Assembly: GCA_040007395.1 (NCBI GenBank)
Contig: JBDTVG010000053.1
Coordinates: 1-36,381, forward strand
From: DATGFK01 sp040007395
GTDB taxonomy: Bacteria > Chloroflexota > Anaerolineae > Aggregatilineales > UBA2796
Length of the DNA: 36,381 nucleotides
Reading direction: 5' to 3'
Shown here: positions 7,376-15,994 of the stretch, one piece after another
Layout of the letters: each line of letters opens with the position of its first letter
Numbering within the stretch: the stretch's first letter is position 1
The notes under the pieces: model-generated
The model's database searches: none
What the model was told of the DNA's origin: nothing
What the model saw: the letters and a program-made list of their open reading frames with translations, nothing else
Program-made: the position numbers and the translations under genes

Positions 7376-7663
7376 TTAGTCCAGAACAGCATCGACGCGG
7401 AATTGGCCCTCAATCGCAGCGGGGGCGTTAGCAAGCACCTGTTCACGCGATAGTGAAGGCCGAATGACATCTTCGCGCATCACGTTTTCCAGCGGAACAA
7501 CGGTAGACATAGGCGGGATATTATCAGTATCTAACTGATCCAGACGCGATGCGTAGTCCAGCACCGCCGACAACTGATCTGCATACTGCTCGATTTCCTG
7601 TTCGGTCAGGTCGAGTTTGGCGAGATCAGCAATTTCGATCACCTGTTCACGGCTCAGTTTCAC
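7376..7663 (-). CDS. gatC: Asp/Glu-tRNA(Asn/Gln) amidotransferase subunit C
   Basis: GatC is the small subunit of the GatCAB complex, which amidates misacylated Glu-tRNA(Gln) and Asp-tRNA(Asn). The 95 residues show the full family pattern: LSREQVIEIADLAKLDLTEQEIEQY, a hinge with LDQLDTDNIPPMSTVVPLENVMREDV, and the C-terminal PAAIEGQFRVDAVLD. The frame opens upstream at 7702, but I take the GTG at 7661-7663. It is preceded by AGGTGAGG at a proper distance and begins the protein at the usual (M)KLSREQV. gatA and gatB are not in the window. The next gene on the strand is the degenerate response regulator. Confidence 0.93.
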   Translation of the reverse strand: MKLSREQVIEIADLAKLDLTEQEIEQYADQLSAVLDYASRLDQLDTDNIPPMSTVVPLENVMREDVIRPSLSREQVLANAPAAIEGQFRVDAVLD

Positions 7664-7809
7664 GAGTAGCCTCACCTGAATATATAGTTTTACGCAAGGC
7701 ATTATAGCAAAATTTAGCCAAAACGTAACGCAGAGAAGGGAAGTTAGGCCGATTTGGACGTTTTCACAACAACAAAGACTAGCGATTTCCTATCAACTTT
7801 TTTGCAAGT

Positions 7810-7838
7810 TTGACGGAATTGTTGTGATACACTTTAGA
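7810..7838 (+). promoter_or_regulatory. Possible promoter of the secreted metalloprotease gene
   Basis: TTGACG (7810-7815) is followed after exactly 17 bp by TTTAGA (7833-7838). The -35 match is good and the -10 is weak. The leader would be about 110 nt. Confidence 0.35.
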
Positions 7839-7954
7839 GGCTCGATTTTTCATTAACGAATTATACTAACAATAACTCGATCTGCCGTAAGTGTGTGACG
7901 TGCTTACCAACGCACTCGTTCTCACTGCCATCACAGAGAAAGCAGGTGACAGAA

Positions 7955-10900
7955 ATGGCGAAACCCTCATATTCAGTGCTTCATCGCCTTTTAGTCCCAG
8001 TAGCCTTACTCGTTCTTATTGCGCTCTTTTTCCCGCTCAATAACATTTCTGGCGTAACAGCATTCACCAATGTAGCTGGGGCGCAGATCACGTTGACAGG
8101 CTATCTGAGTATGATACATGGCGACCCTTCCGCGCCGACCTTGCCGAACCATATGATCACCTACCTGATCGATGCTCAAGGCACCGCTACCGAGTTGGCA
8201 CTCGATCACAAAACCGCGTCGGCCTTTGACGGCAAACAGGTCAACGTGCAAGTCGCGCAAGGGCCATTGGTAAAAGGCACACCCTTACAGGTGCTGTCCA
8301 TTACGCCTATTGGCGGTTCGCAGCCCAACACCCGCACTGGTCCTCAGATGGTGAGTGGGTCGCAGCCTTGGGTGAGCGTGCTATGTCGTTTTAGCGATGA
8401 AACAGGGGTTACCCCCCGCCCGCAAAGTTTTTTCACAGGACAGCTTGGCAATGTTTACCCCGGCCTTGACCACTACTGGCGGGAACAATCCTACGGAACG
8501 GTCAATATTCAGGGGTCTATCGCCACAAACTGGTATAACTTGCCGCATCCACGCAATTACTACATTCCGCCGGGTGGCAGTCTTAACTTTACAGCGGCTG
8601 CCAACGATTGTACTGCTGCTGCTGATGTGGATGTCTACTTCCCGACCTATGTTGGCATCAACCTGATGTTCAACAATCTTCTCGACTGTTGTGCATGGGG
8701 CGGGTCGTGGTATCTAACTATTGATGGACAGAGTAAAAGCTATCGCATGACTTGGATGCCCCCATGGGGTTTCAATACGCAGTCAGTGGTAGGCCACGAA
8801 ATGGGTCATGGCTTTGGGCTGCCACACTCCTCCGGCCCTTATGGGCAGGTTTACGACTCAAACTGGGACATCATGAGTTGGGGGGGACGTAGCTGTCAGG
8901 TCAACGATCCGACCTATGGTTGTGTCGGAACGGGTACGATTGCCTATGACCACGACATTCTGGGCTGGATACCTGCTGCGCGTAAATTCTCTGCCGATGT
9001 CGGTACGAGTACCGTTATCACGCTCGAACGATTGGAACTGCCCGGAGCCAACAGTAACTACCTGATGGCGAAGATTCCGATCAATGGCTCTGCCACGCTG
9101 TATGATACTGTTGAAGCGCGATTGCAAGTCAGCTACGATCAGGCTATCCCCGCTGATGCAGTGCTGATTACCACTGTCGATCCAAGCCGGATCGAGCCAT
9201 CGCATGTCGTTGATGCCGATAACAACGGCAATGCGAACGACGCGGGCGCGGAGTGGGAAGTGGGCGAAACTTATGTCGATATTGCTAACCAACTCAGCGT
9301 TTCGGTGCTGCAAAAGGATACTTCCAGCTACATCGTGAAGATCAACAACGTGCCACCGCCGCTTACCGTCGTTAACACCAACGACAGCGGGGCGGGTAGT
9401 TTCCGGCAAGCCATATTGGATGCCAATGCCAGTGTCGGGCTGGATATTATCAAGTTCAACATTACGGGCAGTGGTGTAAAAACCATTGCGCTGACATCCG
9501 CCCTGCCCGAAATCACCGAAGCTGTGATTATCGATGGTACTTCGCAACCGGGCTATACAAGCTCACCATTGATCGAAGTTAGCGGGCAAAACATGGGATC
9601 GCTCGTCGGGGCGAAAGGGCTAGTAATCTCCGCTGGCAATAGTGTCCTGCGCGGGCTGGCAATCAATCGCTTCTACGGGGGCGCTATCCAACTCAAGACC
9701 AACGGCGGCAACATCATTCAGGGCAACTATATCGGGACGAATGCTGCTGGTACTGCCACATTTGCAGGCTATGGCAACGGCCTGACACTCGATATTGGCG
9801 CGACTGGCAACCAGATCGGCGGGACGACAGCAGCAGCGCGTAACGTGATCTCTGGCAATGATGTCGGATTGCTCATCCTGACTGGGAACAATACCGTACA
9901 GGGTAACTATATCGGGACGAATGCCACTGGCACGGCTGCATTGCCCAATGCCTCGGTTGGATTGTGGATCAGCAGTGCTGCCAACAACACCATCGGGGGA
10001 ACTGCCAGCGGGGCGGGCAATGTGATCTCTGGCAACACTAGTCATGGCCTGATAATCCAAGATGTATCCTCTACAGGCAATTTGGTACAGGGCAACTATA
10101 TCGGCACCAATGCCGCTGGCACAGCAGCATTGGGCAATGGAATTATCAGTGGTGGCGACGGCATCCAGATTAGCGATGGCTCCAACAATACGATTGGCGG
10201 CACGACGGCAGCAGCGCGTAATGTGATCTCTGGCAATGGCAACAGCAGTTTTGGCGTGGGTCTCAGCATTCTAAATGCTGGCACTAGCAATCTGGTACAA
10301 GGCAACTATATCGGCACCAACATAACTGGGACGGCGGGTATCCCCAACTACTACAGTGGGGTATACCTCAGTGGTAGCAACAATACCCTTGGCGGAACTG
10401 TTACCGGGGCTGGCAACCTAATTGCCTTTAATGGGCTAACCGGGGTCTGGGCAACGGGCAGCATCACGGGTAATCGCATCCTCGGTAACAGCATATTCTC
10501 CAACAGCAGTGTAGGTATCAGCTTGAACAGCGGCGCGAATAACTCGCAAGCGGCACCTGTGCTAAGCGCCGCGACCAAGATCAGCACCAATGTAACGCTT
10601 GCCGGGACGCTGAACAGTACCGCCAATACCACTTTCCGCGTCGAGTTCTTCGGCAATACAGCCTGCGATCCATCAGGTTCGGGTGAGGGGCAAACGTTCA
10701 TGGGCTATGCCAGTGTCACGACCAATGGCAGCGGCACAGGCACCTTTAATCCATCGTTCGCTATCCCCACCGGAGAGCTTCGTTTCTCGGCGACTGCTAC
10801 TGATCCAGCGGGTAACACCTCGCAATTTTCGCAGTGCAGCCCGCCGATCCGTCATTTAGTAGACACGATTGGCGTGTTCCGTCCATCGGCAACGACATTC

Positions 10901-11647
10901 TATATGCGGAACTCCAATACAACGGGCAGCGCCGACATTTCTACACCGTTCGGCCTCTCTATCGATCTCCCGGTGACGGGTGACTGGAACGGTGACGGGA
11001 TCGACACGATTGGTATCTATCGCTCCAGCACCGGACAGTTCTTGCTAAAAGACTCCAACACGCCCGGCGCACCGACGGTCTACACGTTCGCGCTAGGGGT
11101 ATCCGGCGATGTGCCGATGGCAGGCGACTGGAACAGCAACGGCAAAGATGGTGTCGGAGTGTTCCGCCCCTCAAACGGCTTGATCTACCTCAAGAATAAC
11201 CTGACGACAGGTTTTGCCGACTTCCAGATGGTGATGGGCGTGCCGGGAGACAAGCCCGTTGCAGGCGACTGGAATAACGACAGCAAGGATAGCCCCGGTA
11301 TCTACCGACCCAGCAGCTCGACATTCTACCTGAGTAATCAGGTGTGCAATTGCAGTGTGTTTGCCGACTACGCAGCGACACTCGGTATTGGTGGCGACAG
11401 CCCCTTTGCGGGCGACTGGAACGGTGATGGCGCAACAGGTATTGGCGTGTTCCGACCTTCCAACGGCTTGATCTATCTCAAAAATGTGCCAACGACTGGC
11501 TTTGCGGATGTGAGTATCGTTTTCGGCGTCCCGAACGACAAACCCATCGCGGGTCACTGGATACTTCCGCCGCCGGACAAGAACCCGACTGCTACCCCTC
11601 TCGAGCCAACCCCACAAAAAGTTGCCCCAACTTTTGTGCCATCCTAG
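7955..11647 (+). CDS. Secreted M11-like metalloprotease with beta-helix and FG-GAP-like repeats
   Basis: This is a 1230-residue exported protein. It starts at ATG 7955 (AGGTGA upstream; an in-frame GTG at 7895 is less likely). The N-terminus is Lys-containing with a long hydrophobic export segment (about 10-30). Residues 110-400 hold a metzincin-type peptidase of the gametolysin/M11 kind: the zinc motif HEMGHGFGLPH (His281, Glu282, His285, His291) and the Met-turn DIMSWGG (Met307). From about residue 470 (VVNTNDSGAGSFRQAILDAN) a right-handed beta-helix follows, with four GNYIGTNxxGTA units alternating with NTIGGT and NVISGN. Residues 972-1205 are repeats of the type FRPS-GDWNGDGxDxxGxY with Asp-rich calcium-binding-like loops. 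A Pro/Thr tail ends the protein. No sorting motif was seen, so it is probably released. Confidence 0.88.
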   Translation: MAKPSYSVLHRLLVPVALLVLIALFFPLNNISGVTAFTNVAGAQITLTGYLSMIHGDPSAPTLPNHMITYLIDAQGTATELALDHKTASAFDGKQVNVQVAQGPLVKGTPLQVLSITPIGGSQPNTRTGPQMVSGSQPWVSVLCRFSDETGVTPRPQSFFTGQLGNVYPGLDHYWREQSYGTVNIQGSIATNWYNLPHPRNYYIPPGGSLNFTAAANDCTAAADVDVYFPTYVGINLMFNNLLDCCAWGGSWYLTIDGQSKSYRMTWMPPWGFNTQSVVGHEMGHGFGLPHSSGPYGQVYDSNWDIMSWGGRSCQVNDPTYGCVGTGTIAYDHDILGWIPAARKFSADVGTSTVITLERLELPGANSNYLMAKIPINGSATLYDTVEARLQVSYDQAIPADAVLITTVDPSRIEPSHVVDADNNGNANDAGAEWEVGETYVDIANQLSVSVLQKDTSSYIVKINNVPPPLTVVNTNDSGAGSFRQAILDANASVGLDIIKFNITGSGVKTIALTSALPEITEAVIIDGTSQPGYTSSPLIEVSGQNMGSLVGAKGLVISAGNSVLRGLAINRFYGGAIQLKTNGGNIIQGNYIGTNAAGTATFAGYGNGLTLDIGATGNQIGGTTAAARNVISGNDVGLLILTGNNTVQGNYIGTNATGTAALPNASVGLWISSAANNTIGGTASGAGNVISGNTSHGLIIQDVSSTGNLVQGNYIGTNAAGTAALGNGIISGGDGIQISDGSNNTIGGTTAAARNVISGNGNSSFGVGLSILNAGTSNLVQGNYIGTNITGTAGIPNYYSGVYLSGSNNTLGGTVTGAGNLIAFNGLTGVWATGSITGNRILGNSIFSNSSVGISLNSGANNSQAAPVLSAATKISTNVTLAGTLNSTANTTFRVEFFGNTACDPSGSGEGQTFMGYASVTTNGSGTGTFNPSFAIPTGELRFSATATDPAGNTSQFSQCSPPIRHLVDTIGVFRPSATTFYMRNSNTTGSADISTPFGLSIDLPVTGDWNGDGIDTIGIYRSSTGQFLLKDSNTPGAPTVYTFALGVSGDVPMAGDWNSNGKDGVGVFRPSNGLIYLKNNLTTGFADFQMVMGVPGDKPVAGDWNNDSKDSPGIYRPSSSTFYLSNQVCNCSVFADYAATLGIGGDSPFAGDWNGDGATGIGVFRPSNGLIYLKNVPTTGFADVSIVFGVPNDKPIAGHWILPPPDKNPTATPLEPTPQKVAPTFVPS
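9722..10340 (+). repeat. Four DNA repeats coding beta-helix rungs
   Basis: The word GG(C/T)AACTATATCGG recurs at 9722, 9902, 10091 and 10301, at spacings of 180, 189 and 210 nt. Each copy codes GNYIGTN followed by A/I, A/T, GTA. Between them the NVISGN-coding word recurs. This is an internal tandem expansion within the metalloprotease gene. Confidence 0.85.
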
Positions 11648-11677
11648 CGATAGTCTGTTCGCAACCCATTTTCAAGC

Positions 11678-11705
11678 AAGGAGCCGATCATTGGATCGGC
11701 TCCTT
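11678..11705 (+). terminator. Strong hairpin after the metalloprotease gene
   Basis: AAGGAGCCGATC (11678-11689) and GATCGGCTCCTT (11694-11705) form a perfect 12-bp stem with the loop ATTG, 30 nt after the stop. There is only a short T run, so termination strength is uncertain. Confidence 0.65.
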
Positions 11706-11932
11706 GTAGCCTTATGGCACAACCCCAGCAAATGGGGAAATGTAAATCGCATTTTGGTGTATACTGGACAATCGAATACAAACACTGACCACGACTTCTT
11801 CGGCGACGCAACACCCAAAACGTCATCTCCGCAGGCCGCACCAGTACCGACAACATCTGTGGACACGTACCTGAGAAAGGAATAAAGGCGCACTTTTTCT
11901 GCCAGCCACTCTCGGCAGTTCCGCGCAAACTT

Positions 11933-12307
11933 ATGGATGTACAACCCATCCTCATCGTTGATGATGAAGTGGATCTTTTAGAACTGTTTAGTTTGGGACT
12001 TCGCAAGCTGCCTTTCCCGGTTCTGACTGCTAGGGATGGAACCACGGCACTTCAACTCCTCGAAGCGCATGTTCCAGTGGTTGTTATTTTAGATATTGCG
12101 ATGCCTTACCCGAACGGTCTGGATCTCATGCGTTTTGTGCGTTCCGAGCCGCGCTTTGACTCCACCAAAATTGTGATCTTCACCGCCGCGCCTTCCCGTG
12201 TGAGCAAACCCGATGCCGATCTCGCGGATATGATCGTTGCCAAACCCACAACTCCGCGCACGCTCACCGAAGCCGTCAAAACGCTGATTAGCTCAGTTAA
12301 TTCGTGA
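11933..12307 (+). CDS. Single-domain response regulator (CheY-like)
   Basis: This is a 124-residue stand-alone receiver. The acidic pair Asp10-Asp11 (LIVDDEVD), the phospho-acceptor Asp54 (VVILDIAMPYPNGLDL), switch Thr84 (IVIFTAA) and Lys104 (VAKPTT) are all present, so it should be phosphorylatable. There is no output domain, so it may act by binding partners or in a phosphorelay. The kinase is unknown: no kinase is adjacent, and the large kinase lies 15 kb away beside its own regulator. The ATG at 11933 has no clear Shine-Dalgarno. A terminator-like hairpin follows 58 nt after the stop, so the gene is probably monocistronic. Confidence 0.9.
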   Translation: MDVQPILIVDDEVDLLELFSLGLRKLPFPVLTARDGTTALQLLEAHVPVVVILDIAMPYPNGLDLMRFVRSEPRFDSTKIVIFTAAPSRVSKPDADLADMIVAKPTTPRTLTEAVKTLISSVNS

Positions 12308-12365
12308 TAAACACACCCTATTGATGCTAAAGATTTCTGTGTGATAAATTTTTCAGGAATCGAAC

Positions 12366-12404
12366 GAGCCACCAGTAACGAAGGGGGGTCATTACTGGTG
12401 GCTC
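12366..12404 (+). terminator. 13-bp perfect inverted repeat after the response regulator
   Basis: GAGCCACCAGTAA (12366-12378) and TTACTGGTGGCTC (12392-12404) flank a 13-nt loop containing six G. A short T-containing stretch follows. It is a likely factor-independent terminator. Confidence 0.65.
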
Positions 12405-12647
12405 ATCAAATTTTGGCTGTGTGTAACCCCGACGACGCGCATCACCGTGATTACAACGCTAGCCCGCTTACCTACTGCGCTAACAATCCAATTGGTAACC
12501 CATGCATCGATAAACGTGATTAAAGAATAAGCGCCGCGCATAAACCAAAGCTTAACTTGAGATGAGAGGGATATGAGACAGGCAGATTGAATATTTTTAT
12601 CGGACGCAATGGCTTTGCACGATCTTCAGATATAAGTCTCATTACTA
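12405..12647. other. Convergent intergenic region, no gene seen
   Basis: The region between the terminator and the 3' end of the DUF4037 gene holds only a short open frame without ribosome site or recognisable product. It is AT-rich near 12590-12650. Confidence 0.4.
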
Positions 12648-13742
12648 TTATTTAGGACGGTATATTCCCCAGAGATCTTTGCAACGACTCCCTTTAGATA
12701 ATACATCGGTACTGTTCACCCATTGATCGATCCCGCCCAAGTATGGTGGCAGAAGCAGTACTTCCTCATCGGTAATTTTGGCAAGAAGCTCCGCTGCGAA
12801 ACGATCTCCATGAATGACTTTGAAAGGCCGATCAAAATAAGCTGAAACGTTTGTGGGCAGCGGAACAGTAATTCCAAGTGTGTTGTGCATCTCGGCAATG
12901 AAGTGATAGGCAGCAGAAAGATGTTGTTCGCGTGCTTGCCAGCCAGATGAGGAAATAGTTTTTTGCAGAATTGGCGTTAATTGATCAGCACATTTCAAGC
13001 GTGCAAAACCACTTCCAAACCACTTGGAATAGTGGGCATAACGTTTTTCCATCAGGAAGCACAAAGCCATTATGTCATGCACCAGTCGCGAAGCAATAAC
13101 CTGCGATCCGAGTTCGTCATCGATTTGCCCACTCCGCCCCATAAACGGTTCTTCTTGGGAAATTCGTTGCCACCCCGCTGCCAAAAGATATAACCAGAGA
13201 TCATAAGGATAGTAAGCAAATTGTGCTCTCAACGGTTCAAGCCTGCTTAATCCATCGTGAAAAATTTGCCCACTAGTTAGGCTAAGGAGCATCTGCTGGG
13301 GGGTTGTCAGCCAATCAATAAGGGTAAATGGACGTTCTAAATCGATACCTAAGTAATATCTAAAATTATCCTCAACGGTAACCACCCAAATACGATGGTT
13401 GACTGACCCTTCTGAAATATCGTCTAGCCTTGTGCTTTGCCCATCAGGAAATGATAAAAAATTCGTTGAGTAACCATGAAAGTGGTACGGTAATTTTTGT
13501 CCGAGTGTTTCTTTGATTGGCGCACTATAGTGAGGATGATCCTCGCGAGAGAGGAATAGTAGTAAGCGTGGCCCCCAGTCGTGATCAGTCGATTGTTCTG
13601 TATCGAAACCCAACACCTCAGAACCGGGGCCAATGAGTCCAGCAGAATAGCACAAACTTGGAAACTCTGTATCCAGAATGGGTTTGACCGCCTCATTGAA
13701 GAATGCTTCAGAGAGCGCGAGTCCTTTGATAAATTTTGGCAC
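12648..13742 (-). CDS. DUF4037-type nucleotidyltransferase-fold protein
   Basis: This is a 364-residue cytoplasmic protein. The N-terminus matches the DUF4037 pattern: FFNEAVKPILDTEFPSLCYSAGLIGPGSEVLGFD followed by STDHDWGPRLLLFL. The GS (40-41) and the Asp53-His54-Asp55 element look like the GS...DxD metal site of the nucleotidyltransferase fold. The C-terminal half is helical, with a conserved-looking YDLWLYLLAAGWQRISQEEPFMGR and RLVHDIMALCFLMEKRYAHYSKW, resembling the helical part that follows NT domains. The substrate is unknown. The GTG start at 13740-13742 has AAAGGG upstream. It ends the minus-strand run that begins at coaD, 31 nt after the coiled-coil gene. Confidence 0.8.
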   Translation of the reverse strand: MPKFIKGLALSEAFFNEAVKPILDTEFPSLCYSAGLIGPGSEVLGFDTEQSTDHDWGPRLLLFLSREDHPHYSAPIKETLGQKLPYHFHGYSTNFLSFPDGQSTRLDDISEGSVNHRIWVVTVEDNFRYYLGIDLERPFTLIDWLTTPQQMLLSLTSGQIFHDGLSRLEPLRAQFAYYPYDLWLYLLAAGWQRISQEEPFMGRSGQIDDELGSQVIASRLVHDIMALCFLMEKRYAHYSKWFGSGFARLKCADQLTPILQKTISSSGWQAREQHLSAAYHFIAEMHNTLGITVPLPTNVSAYFDRPFKVIHGDRFAAELLAKITDEEVLLLPPYLGGIDQWVNSTDVLSKGSRCKDLWGIYRPK

Positions 13743-13773
13743 CTTAGCCCTTTACAACCCATCGATGCAAATA

Positions 13774-14370
13774 CTATTGTGCCAAACTGCTATTCGCGTC
13801 CACCGAAACCTCGACGGGCTGCGGTGCTGGTGGCATGGCAATCGGGATCGGCTCTGAGGCAGGTCGGCTCTGGATTTTGGCGCTCGCCTCTTGCAAGGCG
13901 GTTTCGGTACGTTGGCGCATGGCTTCACGGTCTAACTGGATCTTGTTGATACCGTTCCGCACGACGGTCAGCGTCTTGAGCAAGTGGCCTTCGAGTTCGT
14001 TCAGTACATCGAGCACATAGCCATCGGCATCGGCGCGGATCGCTTCAGCGTCTTGACGGGCTTGTTCGATGATGTTGGCGGCGCGGTTCTGCGAAGCCTG
14101 CACAATCGCGTCACGTTGAATGAGCGTTTCAGCCTTCTCACGAGCCAGATCCACGACGCGAGCCGCTTCTTCGTTGGCCTGCGCCAGCAGGCGATCTCGC
14201 TGGATCAATACCCGTGAGGCTTTGTCGATTTCTTCGGGGACAGAAATACGCATCTGGTCAATGATCTCCAATGCGCGTTCCTCATCCACCATTGTCATCT
14301 TCGTCATCGGAAGGTGGCGGCCCTCGTCGATCAAATCTTCAAGCCGATCAACCAGATGCTGAATGTCCAT
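13774..14370 (-). CDS. Conserved-looking coiled-coil protein next to coaD
   Basis: This is a 198-residue hydrophilic protein without signal or membrane segment. Residues 1-50 are a short helical head (HLVDRLEDLIDEGRHLPM, VDEERALEIIDQMRISVPEE). Residues 50-165 form a long charged coiled coil (QANEEAARVVDLAREKAE, QNRAANIIEQARQDAEAI). The last 35 residues are Pro/Ala-rich and probably disordered. The LIDEG...VDEERALEIIDQMR head is a pattern often found in Chloroflexota proteins encoded near coaD and loosely annotated as ATP synthase subunit B-like or DivIVA-like. I would not assign either function. It is 25 nt downstream of coaD and presumably cotranscribed. Confidence 0.8.
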   Translation of the reverse strand: MDIQHLVDRLEDLIDEGRHLPMTKMTMVDEERALEIIDQMRISVPEEIDKASRVLIQRDRLLAQANEEAARVVDLAREKAETLIQRDAIVQASQNRAANIIEQARQDAEAIRADADGYVLDVLNELEGHLLKTLTVVRNGINKIQLDREAMRQRTETALQEASAKIQSRPASEPIPIAMPPAPQPVEVSVDANSSLAQ

Positions 14371-14395
14371 GATAAATTAAGCCCCCGTCTATGTT

Positions 14396-14929
14396 TTAAT
14401 CTTGTAGACTGATGACGTAATCAGTCCCCGCATTATCGCGTTGTGTATCCTTAAACTTGGCGGCAAGTGCCTGAACCACTTCTGGTGGCACCATTGAGGA
14501 CACGTCACCGCCCAATGATGCAATCTCCCGAACCGTACTAGAGCTAATGTGCAGGTGTTGTTCGTCAGCGATAAAGTTCACGACTTCGATCTCTGGTGCT
14601 AGCCGTCGATTGGCAAGTGCCATGCGGAACTCCAACTCGAAGTCGGAAAACACACGCAGCCCCCGAATGATGGCAAAAGCCTTGACCTGTCGCATATAGT
14701 CTACAGTCAATCCACTATACTTCGCAACTTTGATGTTTGAGACACCTTTCAGCGCTCGTGCCACCATCTCTACGCGCTCGTCTGCATTGAACAGCAGCTT
14801 TTTATTGGGGCGCTCATAGACCGCAACAATCACCTCGTCAAAGGCACGCGCTGCGCGTGTCGCAATGTCGATGTGTCCATTGTGGGCGGGGTCAAAAGTG
14901 CCGGGATAAACAGCGCGACGGATGGTCAT
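14396..14929 (-). CDS. coaD: Phosphopantetheine adenylyltransferase (coenzyme A biosynthesis)
   Basis: CoaD transfers AMP from ATP to 4'-phosphopantetheine, the penultimate step of CoA synthesis. The 177 residues show the nucleotidyltransferase signature GTFDPAHNGHIDI (HxGH, His16 and His19), RPNKKLLFNADERVEM, the FAIIRGLRVFSDFELEFRMALANRRL block and ISSSTVREIASLGGDVS. Length is near the family usual of about 160, with a short C-terminal extension. The ATG at 14927-14929 has AGGGAG seven bases upstream. It heads a minus-strand unit with the coiled-coil and DUF4037 genes. Confidence 0.97.
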   Translation of the reverse strand: MTIRRAVYPGTFDPAHNGHIDIATRAARAFDEVIVAVYERPNKKLLFNADERVEMVARALKGVSNIKVAKYSGLTVDYMRQVKAFAIIRGLRVFSDFELEFRMALANRRLAPEIEVVNFIADEQHLHISSSTVREIASLGGDVSSMVPPEVVQALAAKFKDTQRDNAGTDYVISLQD

Positions 14930-15002
14930 TCATGCTCCCTTATAGGACGATAATATAGGCAATCAGGCGATATGATAGTGGTTCAATGGTACTAATTCGG
15001 TT

Positions 15003-15791
15003 CTAATTTAGATAGACTACGCCTTTGACCAGTTCCTTGTTAACTTTAAACACCTGCTGACTAGTACGGCTAGTTTCAAGACTGGTTAGGCTGAGAATAT
15101 AGTGACTGTCGGTTTCGTCAACCAGAAACACCTTATCGGTCAAGTCGGGCAGCGACACGGGCAACCCCATGTGCGAAAGAAGGGTAATATCTGCCTCCGT
15201 GCCTGCTAACTTTACTGCAACTGGGACTCCCATGCCAATCGGGTCGAAGTTCGCCCAGAATGGGGCACCGTAAACTTCCCGCGAAAAGTAATACAATTGC
15301 CCCACCACCGCCAGAATTGCGATGATGACCGCCGTTACTATCAAGAGCGCTGAGTACGCGTCCGTACTACCGCCGAACGATTGCCGGATCATGACCATGA
15401 TCGGGAAACAAAAACTGATCACACTCGCAACCACGATGAAATTCCACGATAGCAGAAATCGGAATCTAGATGGCCTTAGCCTATCGCCAAACAGCCAGAT
15501 CAGGATGACAGTTGTTGCGGCTAGCAGCGATAAACTCGCCAATGCTACATAAGAAATATCGGCTACTTGGCTGATAATCACAAAATTGGTGAGGGTCGCG
15601 ACACTGATTAAAACGCTGGTCCCAACGAGGTAGACCAATCCCACCACCAGATACTTAACACGCACAACCTGATATTCGGTGATACGATAGTTAGACAAGT
15701 GCAAATTAACGATCAGGCCACCAATAATATAGGCGGCACCAAGCAGCGTCGCGGCAACACCGGTTAGAGATTGGATTGTCTCGATCAGCAA
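15003..15791 (-). CDS. Membrane protein of unknown function
   Basis: This is a 262-residue protein with about five membrane helices in residues 8-175, including LTGVAATLLGAAYIIGGLIV, YLVVGLVYLVGTSVLISV, VALASLSLLAATTVILIWLF, FIVVASVISFCFPIMVM and SALLIVTAVIIAILAVV. A soluble C-terminal part of about 85 residues follows. The short VRVKYLV and GDRLRPSRFRF loops are positively charged. It starts at a TTG (15789-15791) that is well supported by GAGGAG six bases upstream. I do not recognise a family. It is divergent from ligA and separated from coaD by 73 nt, so it could lead the same minus-strand run. Confidence 0.72.
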   Translation of the reverse strand: MLIETIQSLTGVAATLLGAAYIIGGLIVNLHLSNYRITEYQVVRVKYLVVGLVYLVGTSVLISVATLTNFVIISQVADISYVALASLSLLAATTVILIWLFGDRLRPSRFRFLLSWNFIVVASVISFCFPIMVMIRQSFGGSTDAYSALLIVTAVIIAILAVVGQLYYFSREVYGAPFWANFDPIGMGVPVAVKLAGTEADITLLSHMGLPVSLPDLTDKVFLVDETDSHYILSLTSLETSRTSQQVFKVNKELVKGVVYLN

Positions 15792-15950
15792 TGATGGCTC
15801 CTCATCGTCAACCTGTTTCAGAGATTACTTGATCCACCGAAAATTCTTTCGAGGGTAGCTTTTGATCTCTTGCTTTCCAGTCGTTCAATACGTTAAGCTG
15901 GCGTTTAAAAACGACTAGAATTTCTCAATAGAACATTTATTCATATAGGT

Positions 15951-15956
15951 TATAAT
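15951..15956 (+). promoter_or_regulatory. ligA: Probable -10 element of the ligA promoter
   Basis: A perfect TATAAT lies 38 nt upstream of the ligA ATG in an AT-rich stretch. Only a weak -35 (TAGAAC near 15929) is present. Confidence 0.45.
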
Positions 15957-15994
15957 TTATAGTATAGCCTTTAAAAGTAGATGATGTGTAAAGT

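Noticed and set aside
9722..10340. Regularly spaced repeats that might suggest a CRISPR-like array
   Set aside because: They code beta-helix rungs in frame within a long protein, with spacing of 180-210 nt and no short direct repeats.
12341..12523. A 60-codon open frame whose end (YNASPLTYCANNPIGNPC) faintly recalls RHS/YD-repeat proteins
   Set aside because: It overlaps the terminator hairpin, has no ribosome site, and the resemblance is only a few residues.
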